64,000 bases of DNA. It comes from Fen-1258 sp964441505 (GTDB lineage Bacteria; Bacteroidota; Ignavibacteria; Ignavibacteriales; Melioribacteraceae). The stretch spans positions 1 through 64,000 of the forward strand of contig CAYTUV010000004.1 of assembly GCA_964441505.1 (NCBI GenBank). The letters are read 5' to 3'. Shown piece by piece: positions 51,273 to 60,517 of this stretch. Positions within the stretch are counted from its first letter, which is position 1. Every line of letters begins with the position of its first letter. The notes under the pieces were generated by a model. It saw nothing but the letters and a program-made list of their open reading frames with translations, was not told the DNA's origin and searched no databases. The position numbers and the translations under genes were made by a program.

Positions 51273-52463
51273 TTATTTTATCAAATAAATCTCTTTCTGT
51301 CTTTCGGATAAATATTCACACCCGTCTTTTGTTACCACAACCTCTTCTTCAACGGTTGCAATTCCATAATTAGGAATAGTCAATCGCGGTTCAAGAGTGA
51401 ATACGTTTCCCTCTTCAATTTCAAGATAAGGCACGTTGCCGTAACGTTCCCATTTAGGCCCAAGCAGACATCCGCCGTCATGGCATAATTTCCCAACCTG
51501 ATGCCCCAGTCCGTGAGGATATTCCGAGTAACCGTGAATCTGAATATAGTTACGCGCTATCTCATCAATCTCGTAACCTTTCTTGCCGGGCTTCAACTCA
51601 TTCGATGAGCGGGTGATGGACTCAATAATAATGTCAAATCCTTTCTGCACTTCTGCAGGGGCTTTCTCTTCCAGCGGGTTCAAAACATACCAGGTTCTCT
51701 GCAGATCGGAACAGTAATCCTGATACTTAATTCCAAAATCCATATTAATTACATGCCCCGGTTCGATGACGCGGTCGGTTGGACCCGAGTGCGCACCTGC
51801 CGTATCCGGTCCCGTAAAAACTGACGGACAATATTCCTTATCCCAAGCAAGACCAAATCCTCTCTTCACGGTAAGATCATGAACGAAAGCAGCAACCTGT
51901 TTTTCGGTTAAACCCGGTTTTAAATATTTTGTTACTTCATCAAAAATTTTCAGTGTTTCTTTGATAGCTTCTTTCATCAGATCAATTTCTTTCTGAGATT
52001 TTCTGCCCCTTAATGCAGCCACAATTTCTTCGGAAGAGATTAATGCATTAGAATATTTTGTTTCTTTCAAGTGATCAAGCAATTCAAGATATAGCCCATG
52101 CGGCAGACCATCAGCTAAAGTGGAATTGCGTGAATAGTTGATTGCGATCTTTTCCGGTTTATACATATCCAGGACTTTCAGCAAATCCTCTCTAACCGAT
52201 TTCAGATAAGGATGAATCTCTTTGTACGTGCCAATAGCCTGCATATTTGCAAGTTCAAGAGAACCAACTATAGCATGTGTATCTCCATTTTTCGTAATTA
52301 TGAAAGCAGATGACCAGGTTGCACCCGTTCCAACAATCATATCCATCATAGGATCTTTCATATTTCCGGTCTCCCGAACAAAAGTCATCCACATATCTAT
52401 CTTTTTTTCATTTAAAATTTTTACCGCCTGGTCAATTTTTTCGAGAATCATTTCCTTGGACAT
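51273..52463 (-). CDS. M24 metallopeptidase (Xaa-Pro aminopeptidase-like)
   Basis: About 396 aa from ATG 52463, with GGAGG eight bases upstream; an in-frame GTG at 52478 overlaps that site and is rejected. The N-terminal creatinase-type domain (WMTFVRETGNMKDPMMDMIVG) is followed by a pita-bread catalytic domain with metal ligands: NMDFGIKYQDYCSDLQRTWYV (two Asp), EYPHGLGHQVG (His), EIEEGNVFTLEPRL and TVEEEVVV (Glu). It removes N-terminal residues before proline, or hydrolyses similar bonds. Divergent from dinB across a 252-bp region containing a dyad. Confidence 0.88.
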   Translation of the reverse strand: MSKEMILEKIDQAVKILNEKKIDMWMTFVRETGNMKDPMMDMIVGTGATWSSAFIITKNGDTHAIVGSLELANMQAIGTYKEIHPYLKSVREDLLKVLDMYKPEKIAINYSRNSTLADGLPHGLYLELLDHLKETKYSNALISSEEIVAALRGRKSQKEIDLMKEAIKETLKIFDEVTKYLKPGLTEKQVAAFVHDLTVKRGFGLAWDKEYCPSVFTGPDTAGAHSGPTDRVIEPGHVINMDFGIKYQDYCSDLQRTWYVLNPLEEKAPAEVQKGFDIIIESITRSSNELKPGKKGYEIDEIARNYIQIHGYSEYPHGLGHQVGKLCHDGGCLLGPKWERYGNVPYLEIEEGNVFTLEPRLTIPNYGIATVEEEVVVTKDGCEYLSERQKEIYLIK

Positions 52464-52633
52464 AAACTGTGCCTCCACAAATCAAGATTTTTATTATTGA
52501 GATATGCATTTATTGCTGATCCGCCGAAAGAAACTTAGCCAAAGATGAATCATTTAGCAAGGCAGTCTATCGGAGATGACATATCCAACAAAATGGACTT
52601 GTTTATAATAGATGGATTATTCATATTACCAGT

Positions 52634-52653
52634 AGTGAAGATTTGTTCACTAT
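52634..52653. promoter_or_regulatory. Dyad upstream of dinB, candidate operator
   Basis: TAGTGAA (52634-52640) and TTCACTA (52647-52653), exact 7-bp arms with a 6-bp spacer, 62 bases upstream of the dinB start. A SOS-type LexA operator is attractive because of the gene downstream, but the sequence is not a known LexA box to me. Confidence 0.35.
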
Positions 52654-52715
52654 AGAATATTGATTGATAGATACACTTGCAATAGTCATTTTTAGCCTAA
52701 AAACAGAATTTTTCT

Positions 52716-53870
52716 ATGAAAACTATACTCCACTTAGATATGGATGCTTTCTTTGTCTCTGTCGAACGGATTCTGGACCCCTCTTTAGAAGGCAAGCCGG
52801 TAATAGTTGGGGGCGACCCGCACGGCCGCGGTGTTGTTGCCGCATGCAGTTACGAAGCCAGAAAGTTCGGACTTCATTCAGCAATGCCGATCAGAAACGC
52901 ATTTAAGTTATGTCCTCAAGGGATTTATCTTCACGGCCACTTTAAAGAATATGTCCGTTACTCAAGAGCCACAAAAAATCTTTTAGAAAAAAAACTTCCG
53001 ATGGTTCAGCAGGCATCCGTTGATGAATTCTATATAGACTATACCGGATGTTCCAACATTTACGGTCATCCTTTACAATTTGCGGCCGATCTTCAGAAAG
53101 AGATTAGCGATAAACTTTCTCTTCCCTGCTCGATTGGAATTGCAAGCAATAAAACAATCGCCAAGATTGCATCGGACTTTAAGAAACCAAAAGGCATTAC
53201 TTATGTTGCACCCGGAACAGAGAAAGAATTTTTAGCACCGCTGGCAATCGAGAGAATTCCCGGAATTGGCAAAAAAACTTTCCCGGTTTTACGAGCAAGA
53301 GGTTTTAGAACAATCGGAGATTTGGCAAATTCCTCCACGGATTATTTATCTACTCTTCTGGGAAAATTCGGAATTGATCTTTGGGAAAAAGCCAACGGTA
53401 AAGGGAATGATATCTTAACCGCCGATCAAGAGCGGAAGAGTGTTTCCAAAGAGACTACTTTTAATGAAGATATAGTCGACAAATTTCAAATAGAAGATTA
53501 TCTTTTCGAGCTGACCGGAAAAGTGGGACAGTTAATCCGCAACGAGAATTGGCTGGCGTTTACAATCTCTATCAAACTCCGCTACTCCGACTTCGAAACA
53601 ATTACAAGAGCCAAGACTCTTGCTCATCCAACCGATGACGACAAAGTTATTTTTGAAACAGCGCAAACTCTTTTCCGTCAGGCTTCCACACGCAGAGCGG
53701 GTATTCGTTTAATCGGGATTCACTTAGGCAGACTCAGTCACTTTTTTGAACAGGAACTTTTATTTGAGGATGAAGAATTGATCCGCAGAAGAATGCTGCG
53801 AGCCGTTATGAAGATACGTGACAAGTATGGTTTTTCTGCTATTCAAATTGGCAAGAGCGGAGCCGGATGA
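52716..53870 (+). CDS. dinB: DNA polymerase IV (Y-family translesion polymerase)
   Basis: A 384-aa Y-family polymerase: HLDMDAFFVSVER with the first catalytic Asp residues, GVVAACSYEARKFGLHSAMP, SVDEFYIDYTG (catalytic Asp-Glu), the thumb motif ERIPGIGKKTFPVL, and a little-finger domain (KSVSKETTFNEDI). It copies past damaged bases. The annotated end GKSGAG has no obvious clamp-binding motif. It is followed two bases later by the start of a decayed dnaE, indicating a former dinB-dnaE mutagenesis operon. A candidate operator lies upstream at 52634-52653. Confidence 0.92.
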   Translation: MKTILHLDMDAFFVSVERILDPSLEGKPVIVGGDPHGRGVVAACSYEARKFGLHSAMPIRNAFKLCPQGIYLHGHFKEYVRYSRATKNLLEKKLPMVQQASVDEFYIDYTGCSNIYGHPLQFAADLQKEISDKLSLPCSIGIASNKTIAKIASDFKKPKGITYVAPGTEKEFLAPLAIERIPGIGKKTFPVLRARGFRTIGDLANSSTDYLSTLLGKFGIDLWEKANGKGNDILTADQERKSVSKETTFNEDIVDKFQIEDYLFELTGKVGQLIRNENWLAFTISIKLRYSDFETITRAKTLAHPTDDDKVIFETAQTLFRQASTRRAGIRLIGIHLGRLSHFFEQELLFEDEELIRRRMLRAVMKIRDKYGFSAIQIGKSGAG

Positions 53871-53871
53871 T

Positions 53872-54720
53872 ATGTTTACTTTACATGCTCATTCAAATTA
53901 TTCTCTGCTCGAAGGAACTATTCCGATTGAAGAATTTGTCTCTTTCGCAAAGAGATCCGGAAGCCATTATGTTGCGTCGATAGATACGAATGCGATGTAC
54001 GGATTGATTCAGTTTGCAAAAATCTGCGGCGAATATAATATCAAACCGATTTTGGGTGCATACATTGACGATCCGAAAGAGAAAAATTTACACGCAGTTT
54101 TTATTGCAAAAAAAAGAAGGTTATTCCCGGCTTTGTAAATTAATCACCACGCGAAAACTCAAAGAGAATTTCTCTCTCATCGAACTATTTACCGAACCGG
54201 TCAACGATCTTTTTGTCATCACATCATCGCTTGAACTGCTTGGCAAAATTAGAATCGATTTGCCTCTGAGGCAAAATATTTTTGTCGAGTTGATTTCAAC
54301 CGATAAAGCAAAAAGAAGAACCCGCGAACTTTATGAATTCGCTAAGCGAAATAAACTTCAAGTTGTTGCTTCGCACCCGGCATATTTTTTAGCACCGGAT
54401 GATTTTCTTCTTCACAAAGTTGTAACCGCAATCCGGCTCAACACAACATAGATGGGGTCACTTTATAAAATCAAAAAAATGGAACGCAGATTTTTTATGA
54501 TAATTATGATTTTCGCTGATAATCAAATCATAATAATCAGTGTTATCAGCGTTCTATTTTTTAGTCGGTTAGTAGTGATTTCGAAAGATTTCTGAATTGC
54601 GGAAGAACTTATCCCCCTGATGTTGATCTTGATTTTTCGTGGAAAGAGCGGGATGAAATAATAAAATATGTTTTTGAAAGATACGGCTTTGTGAAAAATG
54701 CTTCTGTCGACTTGCTGTAA
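53872..54720 (+). pseudogene. Decayed dnaE (DNA polymerase III alpha, error-prone type)
   Basis: The ATG at 53872 starts a PHP domain typical of DnaE (MFTLHAHSNYSLLEGTIPIEEF). The frame breaks in a run of eight A (54108-54115); homology continues in another frame (KKEGYSRLCKLITTRKL ... VVTAIRLNTT) until a stop at 54449. About 90 bp of unrelated repeat follow. At about 54573-54720 a further piece reads FERFLNCGRTYPPDVDLDFSWKERDEIIKYVFERYG, the palm region with catalytic Asp residues, ending in a stop. Hundreds of codons are missing in between and afterwards. It follows dinB by one base. Confidence 0.82.
54479..54560. repeat. Dispersed inverted repeat inside the dnaE remnant
   Basis: Bounded by GAACGC (54482) and GCGTTC (ending 54554), with GCTGATAA and TTATCAGC inside and AT-rich ATGATAATTATGATT wording between. 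This kind of sequence recurs as an intergenic repeat in related genomes (from memory). It fills the deletion in dnaE. Confidence 0.55.
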
Positions 54721-54902
54721 TATCCGGCTAAAAAGTGTTGTGTTATTCATAGACCCTTCTCTTTGTTATTGATAAAACAAAGATACTTCCTATGAATTTT
54801 TTCTGTAGAAGTGGGACTTTTCATTTTTTCGTTTTGGAAAGATGTGCGTGTTGTCCTTAAAAACGCCACTCTGCGTAACTTCAGTTGCTTTACATTCATC
54901 GC

Positions 54903-55826
54903 TTACTTATGCTGTCCCAATAATCCGCTTTCCAGACACTGATTGCATTCAAACTGAAGCGTTATATGATGAATTCCAAATTTTGATTCGAGAAGCTGCT
55001 CAATTTTCATTCTCAGTTTATCACTCTCGCTAATTTTCATATCACTGATGTTTACATGGGCTTCGAGATGAATATCATTATCCCCAACTGTCCAAATGTG
55101 AATATGGTGAATATCTTCCACCTCGGAAAATTTTTCAACCTCTTCTTTAATTGTATCGAGGGAAATATCCGGCGGCGCGCCTTCCATTAAAATATGAATT
55201 GCTTCGCCAAGTATATCATAACTTTCTTTTATGATGTAGAGCCCTATTAATATTGTAAGCAGCGGGTCAATCCAGCTAACATTCCAAACAGCAATTGCAA
55301 GACCACCGATAATCACTGCTACCGATGAAACAGCATCACTCAACAAGTGCATGTATGATGAGCGTATATTAATACTGTTCGCAGAATCCCGTTTAAGAAG
55401 AAGAGTTCCTATGATATTAGCGACTAAACCAACCAATGCAACTATAGTCATTGTTCCGGCTTCGATTTTATGCGGCTCGGAAAACCTGAGTATCGCTTCA
55501 TAGAAAAGAAAAATATAAATGACGATAAGTACAGATGCATTTATAACCGCGGCAAGAATTTCCGCTCGCTTTAACCCGAATGTGTGACGGTGCGAGTTGT
55601 CCTTCTGTTTCAGTTTTAATGCGATATATGAAATGATTATAGAAACACCGTCGCTGAAATTGTGAAGCGCATCCGAGATTAACGCAAGGCTTCCGGAGAG
55701 TATGCCGCCGATTATTTGAACAATTGTAATTACAAAATTCAAAATCATTGTAATTACAAGTCTGCCCATAGTCGAATTTAACCCGGCCGGATTGGGATGA
55801 TGGTGGTGTGAATGATTGTGTGTCAA
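54903..55826 (-). CDS. Cation diffusion facilitator (zinc/divalent metal exporter)
   Basis: A 307-aa CDF transporter with a His-rich N-terminus (NHSHHHHPN), six membrane helices, the metal-site pairs HNFSD in helix 2 (SDALHNFSD) and HLLSD in helix 5 (SYMHLLSDAVSS), and a cytoplasmic ferredoxin-like C-domain (VEDIHHIHIWTVGDNDIHLEAHV). The pattern is that of CzcD/ZitB zinc exporters: metal is pumped out in exchange for protons. Divergent from the dGTPase gene over about 55 bp. The ~180-bp stretch downstream to the dnaE remnant holds nothing recognisable. Confidence 0.92.
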   Translation of the reverse strand: MTHNHSHHHHPNPAGLNSTMGRLVITMILNFVITIVQIIGGILSGSLALISDALHNFSDGVSIIISYIALKLKQKDNSHRHTFGLKRAEILAAVINASVLIVIYIFLFYEAILRFSEPHKIEAGTMTIVALVGLVANIIGTLLLKRDSANSINIRSSYMHLLSDAVSSVAVIIGGLAIAVWNVSWIDPLLTILIGLYIIKESYDILGEAIHILMEGAPPDISLDTIKEEVEKFSEVEDIHHIHIWTVGDNDIHLEAHVNISDMKISESDKLRMKIEQLLESKFGIHHITLQFECNQCLESGLLGQHK

Positions 55827-55881
55827 CTTATAATTCAGTCTAATATTTAGTAAATTGTTTTACCGCTTCACAAAAATGTGA

Positions 55882-57156
55882 ATGAAGATAATGAAAAACA
55901 AATTCTATAACGATTTTGATTTACAAAGGTTAAAACCGAGCACTCGCCAAAGTGATTACAGATCACCTTTCCAGATTGACCGGGACAGAATTATACACTC
56001 GTCAGAATTCCGGCGACTCCAGGGAAAAACACAGGTCTTCCTGCCCGGCGAATACGATTTTTACCGAACGCGCCTGACTCACTCAATTGAGGTAGCGCAA
56101 ATAGGAAGGGCTATCTGCAGCTATCTTCACGACACAGAGAAAAAAATATTTAATGAAAAATATTTTATCGATGAAGATCTTGTGGAATCTATTTGCCTTG
56201 CACACGATTTAGGCCATCCCCCATTCGGACATGCCGGCGAGCGCACCTTAAATGAACTTATGAAAAGTTACGGCGGATTCGAAGGCAATGCACAAACACT
56301 CCGAATGATTACTGAAATATTTTACCGTGACGAAGACCATCATCGCGGAATGAATCCGACCCGCGCTTTTTTAGATGGAATATTAAAATACAAGGCAACC
56401 TACAAACAGTTCAAGGCACCGGAAAATCATTTCATCTATGATGAACAGAAACAATATATAGATTTTGTTTTTGGGAAAAAGAGAACACCGAAGGAAATAT
56501 CGGCACCGCTTAAGCTGAATCAATTCCAGAGTATAGAATGCCAGATAATGGATTGGGCAGACGATACTGCATACGCAATTAACGATTTGGTTGACAGCAT
56601 ATCCGGCGGATTTATAAACATTGTAAAGCTAATGAACTGGCAGGAAAAAAATTCCAACCAGCATCAAAATGAAATTATAACTGAAATAATCGGCTGGATT
56701 AAGGCAGGTAACTATAAAAAAAAATTCGGCGCACAGATCGGCGAGTTTGTCCGGTCGTGCGGCATTATAGAACGTAAGACTTTCATGGACAAAACAACAG
56801 ATCGTTATAAATACTCGTTAGTTGTTGATAAGAAAATTATAGAGCGTGCAAATCTTTACAAAAAAATCTCTGTGGAGCTGGTTTTCCGTTCTTCTCAATT
56901 GCATCAGATGGAATTCAAGGGAAATAGTATGATCAAAAATTTGTTTGAACTGTTTTTTGATAATTACGTTCACTCGGTTAAAGACACAAAATTGCTGCCG
57001 GATTTTAACGATCAACTTATACGTAGAGAGAAAAATAAAAAAGTCCGGGCGAGAATGGTTTGCGATAACTTATCCGGTGCAACCGATTCATATGCGATGA
57101 GGATGTACCGCCGCTTATTCGATCCGGAATACAGTTCGTTGGCAGATTTGGTTTGA
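55882..57156 (+). CDS. dgt: dGTP triphosphohydrolase (HD domain)
   Basis: A 424-aa HD-domain enzyme: SSEFRRLQGKTQVF, RTRLTHSIEVAQIGR (first His), ICLAHDLGHPPFGHAGERTLNELM (His-Asp), GGFEGNAQTLRM and QIMDWADDTAYAINDLVDSI (final Asp). These are the conserved dGTPase signatures; it releases triphosphate from dGTP or other dNTPs and trims nucleotide pools. Start may be ATG 55882 or 55891. It precedes the PAS kinase gene by 27 bp, so may be its operon leader by position only. Confidence 0.9.
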   Translation: MKIMKNKFYNDFDLQRLKPSTRQSDYRSPFQIDRDRIIHSSEFRRLQGKTQVFLPGEYDFYRTRLTHSIEVAQIGRAICSYLHDTEKKIFNEKYFIDEDLVESICLAHDLGHPPFGHAGERTLNELMKSYGGFEGNAQTLRMITEIFYRDEDHHRGMNPTRAFLDGILKYKATYKQFKAPENHFIYDEQKQYIDFVFGKKRTPKEISAPLKLNQFQSIECQIMDWADDTAYAINDLVDSISGGFINIVKLMNWQEKNSNQHQNEIITEIIGWIKAGNYKKKFGAQIGEFVRSCGIIERKTFMDKTTDRYKYSLVVDKKIIERANLYKKISVELVFRSSQLHQMEFKGNSMIKNLFELFFDNYVHSVKDTKLLPDFNDQLIRREKNKKVRARMVCDNLSGATDSYAMRMYRRLFDPEYSSLADLV

Positions 57157-57183
57157 TAAATAATAATTTTTTGTAAGCATGAA

Positions 57184-58380
57184 ATGGCAAGTTCAAAAAA
57201 ATATTTAGATGAGAGCGAACAACGATATAATCGTTTACTCCGCTTTCTAACCGATTACATCTACACAGTAAAGATCGAGAATAATAAAGTTGTGGACACG
57301 TATCATGGACCGGGCTGCGGTACTGTTACCGGTTATACTTCGGAAGATTATCTTGCAGATCCTGATCTTTGGTACCGAATGGTTCACGAAGAAGATAAAG
57401 CCGCTGTACTTGAACAAGCAAATAAATCATTGGCTGGCACAGAAACAAAACCACTCGAACACAGAATCATCCACCGCAACGGAACTCTCCGATATGTGCG
57501 TAATAGTATTGTTCTTTCGAAAGATCACAAAGGAAAAATTCTTTACTACGATGGGTTGATCAACGACATCACGGAACGAAAAAAAGCGGAACAGCTTGCT
57601 GCTGTTAAACAACTGCAGTTAATTCAAGCAGATAAAATGGTTGCGTTAGGAACGATGGTTACCGGTATCGCACATGAAATTAGCAATCCGAATAATTTTA
57701 TTTTGCTCAATGCGCGCTTTCTTCAAAAAGTTTGGGATGATCTCCGTCCTGTTCTGAAAGAATTTATAGAACAAAATAAAGATTTTGTGATTGCAGGGTT
57801 TCCCGTTGGAAAGACGGAGGAAAAAATCCCGCAATCGTTAAATGGACTTGTGGAAGGAGCATTGCGAATCCAAAAGATTACAAAGAACTTAACAAACTTT
57901 GCACGGAAAGATGCGGGAGAGTTGGATCATACGGTTGATATAAACAGCATTGTGGAAAATGCAATTCTGCTTACAGGAAATATTATTAAAAATTCTACGA
58001 ACAATTTTTTTGTAAATTACAATAAAGAGCTGCCTCATGGAAAAGGAAACTCCCAGCAGCTTGAACAGGTGATTATCAATCTCATCAACAATGCATGCCA
58101 GTCACTTGAAAGTAAGAATCAAAAAATTTCTATTGATCTCGGTTTGCGTGATGATGGAAAATCAATCTATGTCCGGGTAGCAGATGGAGGCGCAGGTATC
58201 GAAAAAGAAAATCTGAAATATATTTTTGATCCATTCTTTACAACAAAAAGAAATACCGGCGGCACCGGCTTGGGTTTATATGTCTCTTATAACATTGTAA
58301 AAAGTCATGGCGGCGAACTGATTATCTCCAGCGAAAAGGGGAAGGGAACCGTTTGTGAAATGATTCTTCCAATTAGTTAA
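57184..58380 (+). CDS. PAS-domain sensor histidine kinase
   Basis: A 398-aa soluble kinase with one PAS/PAC sensor (about residues 10-140: LLRFLTDYIYTVKI ... HRNGTLRYVRNSIVL ... GLINDITERKKAEQ), a HisKA domain with GIAHEISNPNNFI (His phospho-acceptor) and a full HATPase: N-box LINNACQSLES, G1 DGGAGI, F-box IFDPFFTTK, G2 TGLGLYVSYNIV. No membrane helix, so it senses an internal signal. It is followed 12 bp later by an NtrC-type regulator, its likely partner. Confidence 0.92.
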   Translation: MASSKKYLDESEQRYNRLLRFLTDYIYTVKIENNKVVDTYHGPGCGTVTGYTSEDYLADPDLWYRMVHEEDKAAVLEQANKSLAGTETKPLEHRIIHRNGTLRYVRNSIVLSKDHKGKILYYDGLINDITERKKAEQLAAVKQLQLIQADKMVALGTMVTGIAHEISNPNNFILLNARFLQKVWDDLRPVLKEFIEQNKDFVIAGFPVGKTEEKIPQSLNGLVEGALRIQKITKNLTNFARKDAGELDHTVDINSIVENAILLTGNIIKNSTNNFFVNYNKELPHGKGNSQQLEQVIINLINNACQSLESKNQKISIDLGLRDDGKSIYVRVADGGAGIEKENLKYIFDPFFTTKRNTGGTGLGLYVSYNIVKSHGGELIISSEKGKGTVCEMILPIS

Positions 58381-58392
58381 TAGAGGAATAAA

Positions 58393-59814
58393 ATGGCAGC
58401 GGCAGTTTATCCCGCACAACCAATTCTTTTGATAGATGACGAACAGCAATTTCTTTTAAGCGCAGAATTAACTCTGACGGCTAACGGCATCAACAACTTT
58501 AAAACGCTGTATGATAGCCGGGAAGTATTATCTATTCTGAGTAAAGAAGAATTCTCTCTTGTGGTTTTAGATATAAACATGCCGCACATTACCGGACTAG
58601 AATTAATTCCGCAGATTGTAGAAATGAATCCATTCATTCCGGTTGTTGTAATTACCGCTATGAATGATGTTGACAGCGCTGTAAAATGTATCAAAGCCGG
58701 CGCTTTTAATTATTTACTGAAACCTGTTGATGATACCCGTTTTGTTACTACAATCCGCAGCGGAATTGATTTACGAAACATTCGCGATGAAAACAAACGG
58801 CTTAAAGATTACTTGCTGAAAGATAAACTCGAAAATCCTGAAGCGTTTGCTGAGATAATTACGAAAAGCAATTCGATGCGTGCGATATTTAAATATATTG
58901 AGGCAATTGCAAAAACACCTTTACCTGTTTTAGTTACGGGCGAAACCGGCGTTGGCAAAGAATTAATTGCCAAAGCCATTCACAAGTTGAGCAACCGTCC
59001 GGGCGAGTTGCTTGCGCTAAATGTTGCCGGCGTTGATGATAATTTATTTTCCGATACTTTGTTCGGGCATAAGAAGGGCGCATTCACCGGCGCAGAACAA
59101 GATCGGAAAGGATTAATCGAACAATCGGAAAAAGGAACTTTGTTTCTTGACGAGATCGGCGACTTGAGTTTGGAATCACAAGTTAAACTGTTGCGCTTGA
59201 TACAGGAAGGAAAATATTACCCGCTTGGTTCCGATATGGCAAAGCTCGCTGATGTTAGAATTATTTGCGCTACCAACAAAAATATCGAATCAATGCGCGA
59301 AGATAAATCATTCAGAAAAGATTTGTATTACCGTTTACAGACACACCTAATAAATATTCCGCCGCTGCGTGAAAGAAAGAATGATATTCAATTTTTAGTA
59401 AATCATTTTTTAGATAAAGCGGCACAACAACTAAACAAGAAGAAACCAACTATTCCCAAAGAGTTTTACACCTTGCTTTCGAGTTATCATTTCCCGGGGA
59501 ACATACGCGAGCTTGAAGGAATTATTTTTGATGCAGTAAGCGTTCATTCATCCGGCATTATGTCTCTCGAATTGATCAGAGAAAAAATATTTCCTAAGCA
59601 AAGGAATAATGATTTTTCCGGCGATGTATCTTCAACCGATCAAGAAGAGAAAATTATTTTCAGTGAACAGCTCCCAACTTTAAAAGAGGCGGAAGATTTG
59701 TTAATCAAAGAAGCGCTCAAACGCGCCGAAGAAAACCAAAGTATTGCCGCCGACCTTCTGGGAATTACTCGTCGTGCGTTAAATAATCGTTTGAATAGAA
59801 AATCCGGCGACTGA
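58393..59814 (+). CDS. Sigma-54-dependent NtrC-family response regulator
   Basis: A 473-aa regulator: receiver (PILLIDDEQQFLL, phospho-Asp in VVLDINMPHITG, YLLKPVDD), central AAA+ domain (Walker A GETGVGKE, sigma-54 contact loop GAFTGA, Walker B LFLDEIGDL, sensor ATNKN, arginine-finger segment FRKDLYYRL), and a C-terminal Fis-type helix-turn-helix (AEENQSIAADLLGITRRALNNRL). It activates sigma-54 promoters when phosphorylated. A candidate sigma-54 promoter is about 150 bp downstream at 59963-59979, before the small secreted protein gene. GAGGA precedes the ATG. Confidence 0.93.
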   Translation: MAAAVYPAQPILLIDDEQQFLLSAELTLTANGINNFKTLYDSREVLSILSKEEFSLVVLDINMPHITGLELIPQIVEMNPFIPVVVITAMNDVDSAVKCIKAGAFNYLLKPVDDTRFVTTIRSGIDLRNIRDENKRLKDYLLKDKLENPEAFAEIITKSNSMRAIFKYIEAIAKTPLPVLVTGETGVGKELIAKAIHKLSNRPGELLALNVAGVDDNLFSDTLFGHKKGAFTGAEQDRKGLIEQSEKGTLFLDEIGDLSLESQVKLLRLIQEGKYYPLGSDMAKLADVRIICATNKNIESMREDKSFRKDLYYRLQTHLINIPPLRERKNDIQFLVNHFLDKAAQQLNKKKPTIPKEFYTLLSSYHFPGNIRELEGIIFDAVSVHSSGIMSLELIREKIFPKQRNNDFSGDVSSTDQEEKIIFSEQLPTLKEAEDLLIKEALKRAEENQSIAADLLGITRRALNNRLNRKSGD

Positions 59815-59962
59815 CTTTCGGCATCATTATTTGAAATGGCTGCCACATTCCTGCGTTAATTAATATGATTTAGAAAAATTGTTGCACCCCTTTTCAATTG
59901 GCTCATCATTAAAAAATTTGTTAAGCAGCTTACCTATAACAACTTATTAATTTTTTCTTCTG

Positions 59963-59979
59963 TTGGCACTTTGATTGAT
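59963..59979 (+). promoter_or_regulatory. Candidate sigma-54 promoter
   Basis: TTGGCAC, then TTTGA, then TTGAT. The -24 box is a full match to TTGGCAC; the -12 box reads TTGAT where TTGC(A/T) is expected (GA instead of GC). Spacing GG-N10 is right. It lies 46 bases before the start of the small secreted protein gene and right after the NtrC-type regulator gene. Confidence 0.6.
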
Positions 59980-60024
59980 ATAAGAATGGCGAACAATCAT
60001 AAACCAAACAGAAAGGAAAAAATT

Positions 60025-60453
60025 ATGAAACTAAGTGGTGGAACAAAAGGAAAAGTGTTAGCGGCAATTGTTTTTTTCGCAGTTACGACAAACGTCCTGG
60101 CACAGAAACCGGCGGCGCCAAAATCATTCGAAGATAGAATTGTTAAAACCGCTCTTTATGGAATGAGCAGCGAGATTCCGTCAATTGTTGAGGCATCGCT
60201 TTTCGTCCTCCTCGAAGTAAAAAATAAATATCCAAACGAGGATTATAAAAAACTTCTTGATAAGTTGAACGAACTGGCGCAGAATGGTTCTACATTGTCT
60301 ATTAAATACAAGGCGCAATTAACAAGTTTGTTTATCAACTATCATGATCTCTTTAGGGATGTAACTATTTTAGGAAGCGAAAATCCGGATTTATCTTTCA
60401 AGATGATCGCTAGTAAAGTTGAGAACTATTCGCTTACATTAAACAATAATTGA
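60025..60453 (+). CDS. Small secreted helical protein
   Basis: A 142-aa protein from ATG 60025 (AAAGGA upstream). Signal peptide (GKVLAAIVFFAVTTNVLAQ) followed by an all-helical mature part (KSFEDRIVKTALYGMSS ... DYKKLLDKLNELAQNG ... SIKYKAQLTSLFINYHDLF). It is probably a HEAT-like or related helical adaptor, as in the gene at 13825-14286; the two also share their position behind a two-component system. No motif gives a specific function. Preceded by a candidate sigma-54 promoter and closed by a terminator at 60479-60517. Confidence 0.68.
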   Translation: MKLSGGTKGKVLAAIVFFAVTTNVLAQKPAAPKSFEDRIVKTALYGMSSEIPSIVEASLFVLLEVKNKYPNEDYKKLLDKLNELAQNGSTLSIKYKAQLTSLFINYHDLFRDVTILGSENPDLSFKMIASKVENYSLTLNNN

Positions 60454-60478
60454 TTGGTGCCTCCATTCAATATATAGC

Positions 60479-60517
60479 AAACCCGGTTTGGTTTTACTGA
60501 ATCGGGTTTTTATTTTT
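60479..60517 (+). terminator. Rho-independent terminator
   Basis: Stem AAACCCG (60479-60485) with CGGGTTT (60503-60509), loop of 17, followed by TTTATTTTTCT. Ends the small secreted-protein transcript; the downstream side overlaps the stop region of ispH. Confidence 0.65.

Noticed and set aside
54755..54785. CTTTGTT/AACAAAG hairpin as terminator
   Set aside because: Seven weak pairs and no T-run on either strand.
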